Assembly: GCF_001499965.1 (NCBI RefSeq)
Contig: NZ_LQIT01000034.1
Span: forward strand, 142,015 to 206,014
Direction of reading: 5' to 3'
Source of the DNA: Mycobacterium sp. GA-2829
Lineage (GTDB): Bacteria > Actinomycetota > Actinomycetes > Mycobacteriales > Mycobacteriaceae
Length of the DNA stretch: 64,000 nt
The notes below the pieces were generated by a model, which saw only the letters and a list, made by a program, of their open reading frames with translations, was not told where the DNA came from and made no database searches. This document shows, one piece after another, positions 9,199-18,302 of the stretch. The translations under genes and the position numbers were made by a program. Every line of letters begins with the position of its first letter. Positions within the stretch are counted from its first letter, which is position 1.

Positions 9199-10133
9199 GC
9201 TTGCTTCTCCACAACTGTGCCGAGGGAGCTGGACAGGACCGCATCTTCACCGCGCTCTTCGCCCAGCGAGGCCCGGGCGATCGCGTCGGTGAACATGTTG
9301 ATGCCGACGGCCAGTAGGGCAATGAGCAACGCGGGCAATGCCATGCACCATGGATTGGTGTAGAGCCCCAGTCGATTCTCGTTGATCATCAGGCCCCAGT
9401 CGGCCGCAGGTGGTTGGCGGCCGAAGCCGAGAAAGCTCAATCCTGAGATCATGATGACCGAGTAACTCATTCTGAGACCTGCTTCAACCATCAGCGGAGT
9501 CAACAGATTGGGAAGAATCTCGGAAGTGATGACCTTGAACGGCCGCATCCCCCACAACTGGGCGACCTTCACGAAGTCGCGTTCGGTGACATCCTGCGCG
9601 GCTGCGTACACGACGCGGGCGACCTGCGGGGCGTGTGACATCCCTACGGCAACGACGAGCAGCCAGACTTTCGGTCCGACCACACTGAGCAACAGCAGCG
9701 CGAAAATGATCTGGGGAAGCGCGAGCACGATGTCGACGACCCGCATGATTACGGCATCTGTCTTGCCGCCGACGTAGGCCGCCATCAGACCAGCCACGGC
9801 GCCCACCGCGAGGCCTATCGCCGTCGCGGCCAGAGCAAGCAGGATCAACGCCCACCCGCCGTGGAGCACTCGCGAGAGAACATCGCGCCCGAGATTATCC
9901 CCGCCGACAAGGTGGCCGACGCCGGGCGTATTGAACGTCGCGGTGACGACCTCCGTCGCCGAGTATGGTGCGACAAACGGTCCGATGACGGCGACCGCCA
10001 GGACCGCCAGCAGGATCGCTGCCGCGGCACGCCCACGACTGCTGCGCAGCGCACCCGCCAGAACCAGCGACATGCCTGCCCGCCGACGTACCGGATCCAC
10101 TGAGAATGTGGAGTTTTCGAGGTTATCTACCAT
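9195..10133 (-). CDS. ABC transporter permease, DppC type
   Basis: Integral membrane protein of 312 residues with about six hydrophobic segments. It has the binding-protein-dependent permease (EAA-type) cytoplasmic loop around AAAQDVTERDFVKVAQLWGM. The N-terminal extension and the VGGDNLGRDVLSRVLHGG motif are typical of DppC/OppC. It pairs with the DppB-type permease immediately upstream (TGAGATG junction) and overlaps the downstream ATPase gene. Confidence 0.92.
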   Translation of the reverse strand: MVDNLENSTFSVDPVRRRAGMSLVLAGALRSSRGRAAAAILLAVLAVAVIGPFVAPYSATEVVTATFNTPGVGHLVGGDNLGRDVLSRVLHGGWALILLALAATAIGLAVGAVAGLMAAYVGGKTDAVIMRVVDIVLALPQIIFALLLLSVVGPKVWLLVVAVGMSHAPQVARVVYAAAQDVTERDFVKVAQLWGMRPFKVITSEILPNLLTPLMVEAGLRMSYSVIMISGLSFLGFGRQPPAADWGLMINENRLGLYTNPWCMALPALLIALLAVGINMFTDAIARASLGEERGEDAVLSSSLGTVVEKQA

Positions 10134-10134
10134 C

Positions 10135-11157
10135 TCAACGGCCTTGCCTCTTGCGCGGACTGACGAGAAGAACCAGCAGGTCGGTGGCTATATTGAGCAC
10201 GACATAGAACACGGCGAGCAGCACCACGATGAACTGAATGACGGGGACGTCGCGGGTGTTGACCGCGTTTACCAGCGCCAGACCCAGTCCCTGGTAGTTG
10301 AACACGGTCTCCACGAGAACGATGCCGCCGGCGAGGTAGAGCAGGTTGAGTCCGATCACCTGAATTGTGGGTGCCATCGCGTTCGGAACGGCGTGGCGGA
10401 GAAGGATTCGGTTACGGCTGACGCCCTTGAGCGTTGCGAGTTCGACGTACTCGCTGTCGAGCGCCTCGATCGTGGCTGCCCGCATCATGCGGAACACATA
10501 GGGCGTCACGACGATGACGAGAGTCAATACCGGGAGCACCAGTTGCATTGGCCGCTCCCATGCGTGAATCCCCGGAGGTAAGACCGACACCGCGGGAAAC
10601 CAGTGGAAGATGGCCACCGAGAAGGTGAGGACGACGAAGACGCCGACGACGAATTCGGGCAGGGCGCTCGCCACCAAAGCCACCACGGAAAGGCCGTGGT
10701 CGACCGGCTTGTCCCGGCGCAACGCGGCCCACGCTCCCAGCGCGAGACCCAGCAGCGTCGAAACCACTGCAGCGACCACGACGAGCACCACGCTGTTCTC
10801 AAGCCGCGGGAGCAGGTAGTCGGTGACGGGCTGGCCGTTGGCAAGCGAGTTGCCGAAGTCCAAGCGGATCGCACCGGTCAACCACTGCCAGTACCGGCTG
10901 AGGATCGGATCGTCGAGGTGCAGCCTTTCAGTGAGCTCGGCGATGCGCTCCGGCGTCGCGCTCTGGCCCAAGATGGCGCTGGCCGCGTTGCCGGGCAGGA
11001 TCAGCGTTGCCCAGTAAACGATCGCGCTGACCACGACGACCGAAAGGACGCCAGATGCGAGCCGGGCTGCGAACATGCGCAGGACCGGGTGGCGGCGCGA
11101 GAACGATTGTTTGGGGTCAGCGGGCGCCTGGGCGAGCGGTGTTTCGAGAACAGTCAT
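10135..11157 (-). CDS. ABC transporter permease, DppB type
   Basis: Membrane permease of 340 residues, first gene of the importer operon. It shows the DppB/OppB layout: an N-terminal membrane segment, an extracytoplasmic region with LHLDDPILSRYWQWL, then five further membrane segments with a permease loop around EYVELATLKGVSRNRIL. The 27-bp element shared with the AcnX and GMC operons is 80 bp upstream of the ATG, so import is probably co-regulated with these enzymes. Confidence 0.92.
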   Translation of the reverse strand: MTVLETPLAQAPADPKQSFSRRHPVLRMFAARLASGVLSVVVVSAIVYWATLILPGNAASAILGQSATPERIAELTERLHLDDPILSRYWQWLTGAIRLDFGNSLANGQPVTDYLLPRLENSVVLVVVAAVVSTLLGLALGAWAALRRDKPVDHGLSVVALVASALPEFVVGVFVVLTFSVAIFHWFPAVSVLPPGIHAWERPMQLVLPVLTLVIVVTPYVFRMMRAATIEALDSEYVELATLKGVSRNRILLRHAVPNAMAPTIQVIGLNLLYLAGGIVLVETVFNYQGLGLALVNAVNTRDVPVIQFIVVLLAVFYVVLNIATDLLVLLVSPRKRQGR

Positions 11158-11236
11158 GCTGTCGACCTCTGCATCGAGTCTGGACGGTGTCTCATCGGGC
11201 GAGCCTCATCGTGTGTGGAGCGTCACTGTCCGTTGA

Positions 11237-11263
11237 AGGATAGCTCAATATGCCTTTATCGGT
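11237..11263 (-). promoter_or_regulatory. Shared 27-bp element, copy C (upstream of ABC importer operon)
   Basis: AAGG (11236-11239) and CCTT (11253-11256) are separated by 13 bp, as in copy B. The interior TAGCTCAAT closely matches copy A (TAGTTCAAT). In the direction of the permease gene the proximal hexamer reads TATCCT, a plausible mycobacterial -10 box. Confidence 0.6.
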
Positions 11264-11332
11264 AAGAGGAATTTCGAGACGTTACGTCGGATTCACAATT
11301 GCTTGCTCGACGGCGGCGCTGCGCACATCGCG

Positions 11333-11518
11333 TCAGTCCACGGTGCTCGTCAGGTGCCGCACCGCATCCGCGTATCCGAGGCTTCTCCGGCTGAACATGT
11401 CGCCACCGTTGATCCATCGATCGACACGGTCCAAGAATCCAGGTCGGTCGCCGGGCCCGCTCGATGTCGAAGTGGGCGTGTCCCCGCGTCCTGTCATGTC
11501 GTCGCGACCGGACCTCAT
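11333..11518 (-). CDS. Small coupled ORF downstream of AcnX (61 aa, unknown)
   Basis: A 61-residue frame whose ATG (11518) overlaps the stop codon of the AcnX small subunit in an ATGA junction, the coupling used throughout this window. The protein is hydrophilic, with a Gly/Ser/Thr/Pro-rich start followed by a segment reading FLDRVDRWINGGDMFSRRSL. I do not recognise a family. It may be a third component of the AcnX operon or a chance frame; the overlap is the only real support. Confidence 0.4.
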   Translation of the reverse strand: MRSGRDDMTGRGDTPTSTSSGPGDRPGFLDRVDRWINGGDMFSRRSLGYADAVRHLTSTVD

Positions 11519-11991
11519 GTCACTGACCCGAAACCGACGCTCTCACCTGACGGCGCGTCGGCCATGGTGAGGGTCGCGTCCAGGTCGGAGGCGTAGACCG
11601 AAACCTTCTGACCATCCTTCAGTGCGGCATAGTGGTTCGGCTCCACGACCACCACGGGCGGCGCGATTTGGTAGAGCTCAGCGGCTACGACCGCACCAAC
11701 GCAGAGCACGTAATCCGGTTCGGCGAGGACCACGGCTCGGGGGCCGCAGCCGTTCGCCCATGCCTGCGCGAACACCTGCGCGTTCGTGCCCGATCCGCGC
11801 GACTCCTGCATGACCAGCACGCGGCCTGCCAGGCATTCGCCGCGCTGCGGGTGACTGTGGTGGATGATGATCCCGGTGTCCGGGTTCAGTCCACCCCACG
11901 CATTGAGCGGTTCGGACAACTTCAAGGCTCGGCCCTCCCCCGCGCCGGCAACGAGAGCAGATGCGGTGATGGTTCGTTCAGTAGCCGGCAT
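11515..11991 (-). CDS. Aconitase X swivel (small) subunit
   Basis: Small, DUF126-type subunit of about 158 residues. Motifs include ALKLSEPLNAWGGLNPDTG, the HHSHPQRGECLAGRVLVM segment and the swivel-domain signature ESRGSGTNAQVFAQ. Together with the large subunit it forms an Fe-S dehydratase; bacterial AcnX enzymes are known as cis-3-hydroxy-L-proline dehydratases, while archaeal ones act on phosphomevalonate. The ATG at 11991 lies within the 3' end of the large-subunit gene (14-bp overlap); an upstream start at 12033 is possible but less family-like. Confidence 0.88.
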   Translation of the reverse strand: MPATERTITASALVAGAGEGRALKLSEPLNAWGGLNPDTGIIIHHSHPQRGECLAGRVLVMQESRGSGTNAQVFAQAWANGCGPRAVVLAEPDYVLCVGAVVAAELYQIAPPVVVVEPNHYAALKDGQKVSVYASDLDATLTMADAPSGESVGFGSVT

Positions 11992-13240
11992 GCGCCGCCA
12001 CCTTCCCTTCGACGGCTGACTGGACACATGCATCCAAGTCGGCGAACAACACGTCGACGCCGATGTTCTTCGGCGCGTACCAGGCCCATTTCGCCGAGTT
12101 CGTCATGATCAGTCCGTCAACCCTGCCGAGGATCGGTGTGTTGTAGGTGCACGTGTCTGTGACGATGCGAACGCCGGCGTCCGTGAGCACCGACGCGATG
12201 CCACGCTCGGAGATGCTGTCGTAGACCCACCGCCCGGCGTTGACGTAGAGCGGTGTGCGCGCATTGATCCGACGCCCGTCCAGCATCCCGACGAGTTGGT
12301 CGAACTCCGCGATCGAGAAGTGCGGGGTCCCGATGCAGACGGCACCGAGGGTGCCCTCGTTACGGGTGGACAGCTCCGCCCAGCCGCGGCGGAGGTCCTC
12401 CATGGTCACCTGGACAATCTGCTGTGGAGGACCGCCGCCGAACGCGTCGTCGAGATTCGGCGCCTCCGGCGTGACCCCGACGACATGGAACAGTGCGACA
12501 GATCCCGTCGATGCGGTTGCTGCTCCGAACGCCTTCAGCTGATCCTCCGTCGCGCCGCCGAGACCGTCAACGACCGGGATGCGCCCGCCGCACCACTGGC
12601 CGACCAGATGTCCCAACACGGCAAAGAAGGACTCTCGCGTAAGGGCCTCGTCCGGCAGACCCGTGACATCGATGAGGACCTGGCCGCGCCGCCCTTCATC
12701 GGTGTGCAGGCCCGCGAACGGCGCCCGTCCGACGATGGCCGCGGCGATATCGACGAAGTCGCCGTAGCGCTGCGTGCGCGCACCGAGAACACTGTTGGCG
12801 AAGACGATCGCATTGGACTCCCCCCATGCGATGTGCGCGCCGAATCGAGGGCGATCCCGCAGGAGATACGGTGCACAGGTCCATGTCGGGGTGCAACCGA
12901 GTCTGGTGTACAGCTCCATCAGAGTGCGCGCGTTGTCGGCGAGCTCGGTGCTGCCGCTCCAGTATTCGGGATGAAGTTGATCGATGGAGCCGACATTCAG
13001 AGAAGTCGGCACACTGACCGTCGCTGCACCGTCGACCAACGCACGGGCGAACGCGATCGAGATCGGCCCGATGTATAGGCAACCATCGACGTGTGCGCTT
13101 TCGATATCAACCAGTCGCGATGCGCCCATGCTGCGGGCGACGGCGACAAGCACGCGCATCGCCAGCGCGGCCCCATCCCCGTGATCCCCGGCGAGGTACC
13201 GGTCATCCGACTCGGAGAGCGCGAGGGGTAGCGACTTCAT
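11978..13240 (-). CDS. Aconitase X catalytic subunit, likely cis-3-hydroxy-L-proline dehydratase type
   Basis: A 420-residue AcnX large subunit. Recognisable signatures are SAHVDGCLYIG near the N-terminus, the WTCAPYLLRDRPRFGAHIAW loop with a conserved cysteine, AIVFANSVLGARTQ, and the late TDTCTYNTPI and MTNSAKWAWYAP motifs. These cysteines are expected to hold the Fe-S cluster. The family dehydrates hydroxyproline or related hydroxy acids; substrate assignment here is by family and by genomic company (ABC importer, dehydrogenases), not proven. First gene of its operon, divergent from the GntR regulator, with the 27-bp element 44 bp upstream. Confidence 0.88.
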   Translation of the reverse strand: MKSLPLALSESDDRYLAGDHGDGAALAMRVLVAVARSMGASRLVDIESAHVDGCLYIGPISIAFARALVDGAATVSVPTSLNVGSIDQLHPEYWSGSTELADNARTLMELYTRLGCTPTWTCAPYLLRDRPRFGAHIAWGESNAIVFANSVLGARTQRYGDFVDIAAAIVGRAPFAGLHTDEGRRGQVLIDVTGLPDEALTRESFFAVLGHLVGQWCGGRIPVVDGLGGATEDQLKAFGAATASTGSVALFHVVGVTPEAPNLDDAFGGGPPQQIVQVTMEDLRRGWAELSTRNEGTLGAVCIGTPHFSIAEFDQLVGMLDGRRINARTPLYVNAGRWVYDSISERGIASVLTDAGVRIVTDTCTYNTPILGRVDGLIMTNSAKWAWYAPKNIGVDVLFADLDACVQSAVEGKVAAHAGY

Positions 13241-13283
13241 CCGCCTGTCCTTCCAGCGAGCGGCCCGCCCGCTAACACCGTTA

Positions 13284-13310
13284 AGGTTAGTTCAATTGAC
13301 CATTGACGGT
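13284..13310 (-). promoter_or_regulatory. Shared 27-bp element, copy A (acnX-gntR intergenic region)
   Basis: AAGG (13283-13286) is followed after 13 bp by CCAT. The interior also contains a small inverted repeat TCAAT-N5-ATTGA. It lies between the AcnX operon and the divergent GntR gene, where autoregulation would be expected. A further partial match (CCTAGAATGGCTTAGG, 13322-13337) resembling the centre of copy B lies closer to the GntR gene. Confidence 0.6.
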
Positions 13311-13446
13311 GTGTCATTATGCCTAGAATGGCTTAGGTAGATGCGTCGGTGCAGAGACAGTGCTCCGTGCGCGGCGAGGTACCTCGCCGGTAACGGCGAC
13401 GCAAACTATCATTTCGGCTACTGGACCGGGCGGGTAGGAGGCAGAC

Positions 13447-14202
13447 GTGCGGGAGTTCCAACCTGTTCGGACACGCAGTGTCGCCGGCGACGTTGTCGGC
13501 CAGATCGTAGACCGGCTGAAGTCCGGTGAACTCATCGTTGGCGACATCCTCCCCGGCGAACGGGTGCTCGCCGCGCAGATGGACGTCTCACGACCGACTG
13601 TGAGTGCGGCGATGGCGCGACTCGCCGACGCAGGTGTGTTGAGGCGGCGGCCCGGGCGCCAGGGTAATGCCGAGATCATTTCCATCTGGATACCCGAAGA
13701 CCTCGTAGAGAAGCCGGCGGCCGTCGGCGAACTCGAGGCCGACGACATCTTCCGCGTACTCGAGGCCCGCAAGACGCTCGAGCCCCGTATTGCGCAGCTG
13801 GCCGCGTTCCGTGCGACCGACGACGACTTCGCGGCGCTGCAGAACTCTATCGATCTGCTCGCCGCCAACAGAGACGACATAACCAAAGCCGAGCAGGCGG
13901 AACTCCTTTTTCACCGCATCATGTGGCGGACCGCACGCAACGCGTCGCTGCAGTCGATGATGCTCGGGTTGGAGAAAGAGCTCGCGCCGATCCACGACAT
14001 GATGCTTCGCACTCCCGAGGACTACGCCGCGGGCATCGAACTGCACACCGCTACCCTCGCAGCGCTCAAGCGGGGCGAACCGGCAGAGATCGAAGAGGAG
14101 ATGTATCGCCATCTCGGACACTTCGAGGCGATCGTGGTCGATGTTCTACAGCGCACGCCGCACCGGCAGATGCCTGCGTTCCTACTCGCCGGAACCAACT
14201 AG
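13447..14202 (+). CDS. GntR-family (FadR/FCD-type) transcriptional regulator
   Basis: A 251-residue regulator. The N-terminal winged helix is clear (GELIVGDILPGERVLAAQMD followed by VSRPTVSAAMARLADAGVL). The C-terminal helical FCD ligand domain begins around LEARKTLEPRIAQLAA and has the usual metal-site histidines (ELLFHRIMW; IELHTATL; YRHLGHFE). The GTG start has AGGAGG 5 nt upstream. It is divergent from the AcnX operon. The family typically represses catabolic genes and is relieved by a carboxylic acid; the shared element upstream of three operons is its best candidate target. Confidence 0.92.
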   Translation: MREFQPVRTRSVAGDVVGQIVDRLKSGELIVGDILPGERVLAAQMDVSRPTVSAAMARLADAGVLRRRPGRQGNAEIISIWIPEDLVEKPAAVGELEADDIFRVLEARKTLEPRIAQLAAFRATDDDFAALQNSIDLLAANRDDITKAEQAELLFHRIMWRTARNASLQSMMLGLEKELAPIHDMMLRTPEDYAAGIELHTATLAALKRGEPAEIEEEMYRHLGHFEAIVVDVLQRTPHRQMPAFLLAGTN

Positions 14203-14693
14203 GCGAGTCGGTGCGGTGTAACTACGGCGTTAACGCGGTCTCATTTGCTCCGGCTTCGAGATAGTGGTTCGACACCTCCGTAGCGGACGGGTCGGCGGCA
14301 GTCGGCAGAGGGCAGCAGCTCCCATTCGGCGAACCGCTGTACAAGCGGATCGTCGCCGTGGACCGATTCCGACCGCACACACCAAATGCACCACCCGGTC
14401 GCTACGTCGCACGAGCCGTGATCGCCGGCAGGTAGCGAAGGTCGCGATTCCGGCCCGGAGTTGGGTCAGCACGTCGATTACCCCGGATCACGAGTTTGCC
14501 TACGCGCACGTGTTCTGCATGCCCCGGTGACCTCTCGGGCGAGCCCAGCCGGCGAACGGAAAGTTCGCATCACCCAGGAACCCTGACACATCTACCGATT
14601 CGGTCACCGAGACCTTGCTCCCCTTGGTCGAGACACCGCTCGAAGATCACCGCGCGATCAGATGAGCAAAGCCAGGATTCATGCCGCTGCTTA
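14203..14693. other. Intergenic region, no gene seen
   Basis: About 490 bp between the 3' ends of two convergent genes. Short frames are present but none has a ribosome binding site or recognisable protein pattern, and I saw no strong hairpin. Confidence 0.5.
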
Positions 14694-16832
14694 TCAGATC
14701 ACCTCGAATCGGACCGGCACGGCGCTCATCCGCGGCATGCGTACCACCCGGTCGAGAGTGGCCTCGGTACTCAGCAGATCGGCGACGGAGCCGAATCCAC
14801 TGTTGCGTTCACCGCCGGCTGCGCTGCCGAAGCCGTGCGAGATGGACACGACCCCGCGCCGCAACGATGGGTCCGAAGCGAGCTCGACGTCGATCGCACC
14901 GTGGGCGGAGACCAGACGCATCACTTGCCCGGGTTGCGCGTCGAGACCCTCGAGGTCTTTCGGATGAAGGTACGCCGGGTTACCTGTCGCTGTCTTGGGG
15001 AGCTCGTGGCACATGCTGTTATAGACCTGTCCGGTGCGACGGCAGATCATCAGGTGCGTGAATTGACCATCCTCGCCGAACTGACCTTCGACTCCGACGG
15101 TGGAATTGAGCAGCGTATCGATCTCGTCGGCGACACCGTCAGGCATGAGCAGGATCCGGTCGTCCATGCCCTCGAGCTTCGGTAGCACTTCGACGCTGGC
15201 GAACTACTCGAAGACCTTGCCGCCCTCGTGGGCCATCATCTCCGCCAGCGGTACCCGCGTGGACCCATCCGGATACACCATGCCGATGAACTCGGTGGGC
15301 GACGGCAGGTCGTCGAGGTCCAATTCGCCTCCGCGCATGTGCATCGACGTGCCCAGCCGCTTGGCGAGTGCGGCCAGATAAATCCATTCCTCGCTCGCCT
15401 CGCCCGGCGGGTCGACGACCGGCTCGGCGAACTGCACAAAGGGTTTGTTGTAAAGAAAGTCGTTGAAGCCGTTCAACTCGGGATGTTCGAGGCCGTAGCT
15501 GGCAGGCAGAAAATAGTCGGCGAGCGCGACGGTATCCGTCTCACGCACTTCGACACATACCAGCGTGTCCAGTGACTGCAGCGCTCGCGCTGTCTTTGCC
15601 CGATCGGGCCAAGACGTCAACGGGCTGCCGCCGAGGACGATCAACGCCCGAATCTGACCTTCGCCTGGAGTGAGTATCTCGTCGGCGAGCGTGCTGGTCG
15701 GCATCTCCTGAAAAAGCTGAGACGCCCCGGATGGCCTGGCACGCTTGGTGTTCGCGTCCGGGTTGATGTGATCAGGCATGAACCCGCGAGGAACGACAGC
15801 GGCCACCGACGGCAGGTCCGCCATCAGCACACCCAGGTTTTCGTTCACCTCCCCCGCGCGATTGAATCTTCCGCACACGACGTTGATCGCATAGATCAGG
15901 TGTTCGGCGAGGTTGCCGTGAGGCCCCATATCCGGACCCGTCGCGCTCGAGACGGTGCCGCGCTCGACGGCCGTGAACAGATCAACGGCACGCTCGATGT
16001 CCGCGGCATCCAGCCCGGTGCGCCTCACGACGTAGTCGAGCGTGAACGGACGGAGCGCCGCGCGCAACTCGTCTATACCTGAGACGAACTCGTCGCAGAA
16101 GTGCCTGTCGTAACGCTTCGTGTCAACGATCAGATTGAACACGCCCGCCAAGAGCGTGGCATCCTCGCCGGGGCGGATCTGCAGATGCAGATCCGCGAGA
16201 TTGGCAGTCGCCGTTCGCCGAGGATCCACCACAATCAGCTTCAATCCGCGTTGCTTGGCCTCCTTGATCGCCGCGGGCCGATAGCCAGGCGCAGCGCCGG
16301 GCACATGCAGACCCGAGACCACGACGTTGTTTCCGATCATCATCGCCACGCCAGACGATTCGAAGTCGTGCACTCCGCCACCCCACAGACCCGCGCGGCC
16401 GACGGCGATGATCTTGGCCGGCTGATCGATGGTGACCGCCGAATAAATGTGATGGGAGCCGATGCCGCGCATGAACGCGTGCGCCGCGGGCATCGTTGCC
16501 GTCTTGAACGAGACCCCATTGCCGCAGTACATCGCGATGGCGGTCGGGCCATGCTCTCGCCGCACGGTATCCAGCCGCTCCGCGATCTCATCGAGCACTA
16601 CCGACTTCTCGGTGCGCACGAAGTCGCCGTCGCGGCGCGCCATGCTGTAGATCATCCGGTTCTGCGCCGCCAACAGGTGGTGAAACTGCCGTCCCTTGGT
16701 ACAGCTGAACCCGCGGCTCATGGGGTGATCGGGATCGGGCCTCATATCGGTGATCACGTTGTCGGCCACATGGGCCTCGAAACCACAGAACGCTGTGCAG
16801 ATCGTGCAGAACGTTTTCTTCTTCGTCGTCAT
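14694..16832 (-). pseudogene. Molybdopterin oxidoreductase interrupted by an in-frame amber codon
   Basis: Large-subunit oxidoreductase of the formate dehydrogenase/nitrate reductase superfamily. A 4Fe-4S site is formed by Cys9, Cys12, Cys16 and Cys44 (C-x2-C-x3-C-x27-C), followed by the molybdopterin domains (residues 50-530). The C-terminal dinucleotide-binding domain continues in the same frame from 15188 to 14694, after a TAG codon at 15204-15206. Without the stop the product would be about 712 residues, the usual size. The start ATG has GAGGAG 6 nt upstream. The two pieces could be made separately, but the second lacks an obvious ribosome binding site. Amber is not a known recoding signal for this family (selenocysteine uses UGA), so a nonsense mutation or a base error is most likely. 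Confidence 0.85.
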
Positions 16833-17156
16833 CGGTTCTCCTCACATGGGGATGTCTGTTGTGGCGATGCGCGAAACGTCTGCTGGCAGGCCTCGGCGCC
16901 GCACCGTGACGGCAATGCGCGAGGCAACAAATCGATGGACACTGCGGCGGGGCGGGACTCCGCGAGCCTGGCGTCGGAACGAACTCGCTGACGTAGCCGT
17001 GGGTCTCCGTCGGCATCACACGACCTCCCCGATCGCCTCGTCGACCCTATACCGCCGTTAGGAAAACTTTGTTATTTTAAAGCGCCGCTGGTCGATCTCG
17101 GACTGTCTTATGCCAACCCGCTGACGACCGTCACTACGCACTGGGAGACGAGGTCC
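16833..17156. promoter_or_regulatory. Divergent promoter region, molybdopterin oxidoreductase / NDMA-ADH operon
   Basis: A 324-bp gap between divergent genes, so it must hold promoters for both. The only AT-rich patch, 17065-17082, contains GTTATTTTAA (17071-17080) within CTTT-N8-AAAG; related sequences occur upstream of the P450 and of the MDR gene ending at 30040. Read leftward this patch supplies a TAAAAT -10-like hexamer. Confidence 0.35.
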
Positions 17157-18284
17157 ATGAAGACGAAGGGCGCCCTGCTCTGGGACTTCAACCAGCCCTG
17201 GCAGATCGAGGAGATCGAGATCGGCGACCCCCGTAAGGACGAGGTCAAGATTCAGATGGAGGCGGCCGGAATGTGCCATTCCGACCACCACCTCGTTACC
17301 GGCGGCATTCCCATGATGGGTTTTCCCGTCCTCGGCGGCCACGAGGGCGCGGGCATCGTCACCGAGGTGGGGCCCGGCGTCGAGAACCTCGCGCCCGGCG
17401 ACCACGTGGTGTTGTCCTTCATCCCGTCCTGCGGCACGTGCCCGTCGTGCCAGGCGGGTTCGCGTAACCTCTGCGACCTCGGCGCGGGCCTCCTGTTCGG
17501 CCGGGCGGTCTCCGACGGCACGTTTCGCATCACCGCCCGCGGACAGGACGTGTACCCGATGACCCTGCTGGGCACGTTCTCGCCCTACCTGGTCGTACAT
17601 AAGACATCAGTGGTGAAGATCGACCCGTCGATCCCGTTTGAGGTCGCCTGCCTCGTCGGCTGCGGTGTCACCACCGGCTACGGCTCCGCGGTGCGCACCG
17701 CCGACATCCGGCCCGGCGAGGATGTCGCAGTCGTCGGACTCGGCGGCGTCGGGATGTCCGCTCTGCAGGGGGCGGTGAACGTGGGCGCGCGCTACATCTT
17801 CGCTGTCGACCCCGTCGAGTGGAAGCGCGACCAGGCTCTGAAGTTCGGCGCCACGCACGCCTACGACACCATCGAGGCGGCAACAGCGGGTGCAGCCGAG
17901 GTTACCGCTGGCGGGATGGCCAAGAAAGTCGTCGTCACGGTCGGCGAGGTGCACGGCGAGGACATCGACTCGTGGCTCGGCATCACCGCGAAGGGGGGCA
18001 CCTGTGTACTGACAGCGATGGGTCGGCTCGAAGCCAACCAGGCGACGCTCAACTACTCGATGCTGACGCTGCTCCAGAAGACCCTGAAGGGCTCCATCTT
18101 CGGTGGCGCCAACCCGCATTACGACATTCCGCAACTCCTATCTATGTATAAGGCGCGCAAGCTGAACCTGGACGACCTGGTCACCCGGCAGTATCGGCTG
18201 GAGGAGATCAACGAGGGTTACCGGGACATGCTCGAAGGCCGCAACATCCGCGGCGTCATCCGCTTCACCGACGCCGATCGGTGA
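17157..18284 (+). CDS. NDMA-dependent (mycofactocin-type) zinc alcohol dehydrogenase
   Basis: A 375-residue zinc medium-chain dehydrogenase of the Rxyl_3153/NDMA-dependent family, whose members hold NAD(H) tightly and appear to need mycofactocin for cofactor recycling. Visible are the catalytic-zinc motif (GMCHSDHHLV; LGGHEGAG), the structural-zinc cysteines (CGTCPSCQAGSRNLC) and the nucleotide motif VVGLGGVGMSA. It would oxidise a primary or secondary alcohol. GAGACGAGG precedes the ATG. First gene of a six-gene operon ending at 24202. Confidence 0.93.
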   Translation: MKTKGALLWDFNQPWQIEEIEIGDPRKDEVKIQMEAAGMCHSDHHLVTGGIPMMGFPVLGGHEGAGIVTEVGPGVENLAPGDHVVLSFIPSCGTCPSCQAGSRNLCDLGAGLLFGRAVSDGTFRITARGQDVYPMTLLGTFSPYLVVHKTSVVKIDPSIPFEVACLVGCGVTTGYGSAVRTADIRPGEDVAVVGLGGVGMSALQGAVNVGARYIFAVDPVEWKRDQALKFGATHAYDTIEAATAGAAEVTAGGMAKKVVVTVGEVHGEDIDSWLGITAKGGTCVLTAMGRLEANQATLNYSMLTLLQKTLKGSIFGGANPHYDIPQLLSMYKARKLNLDDLVTRQYRLEEINEGYRDMLEGRNIRGVIRFTDADR

Positions 18285-18302
18285 CGAGACGAAGGAATCG
18301 AC

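Noticed and set aside
15189..15206. Possible selenocysteine or other recoding in the molybdopterin oxidoreductase
   Set aside because: The codon is TAG, not TGA, the position is not the molybdenum-ligand site, and there is no reason to expect amber recoding in mycobacteria.
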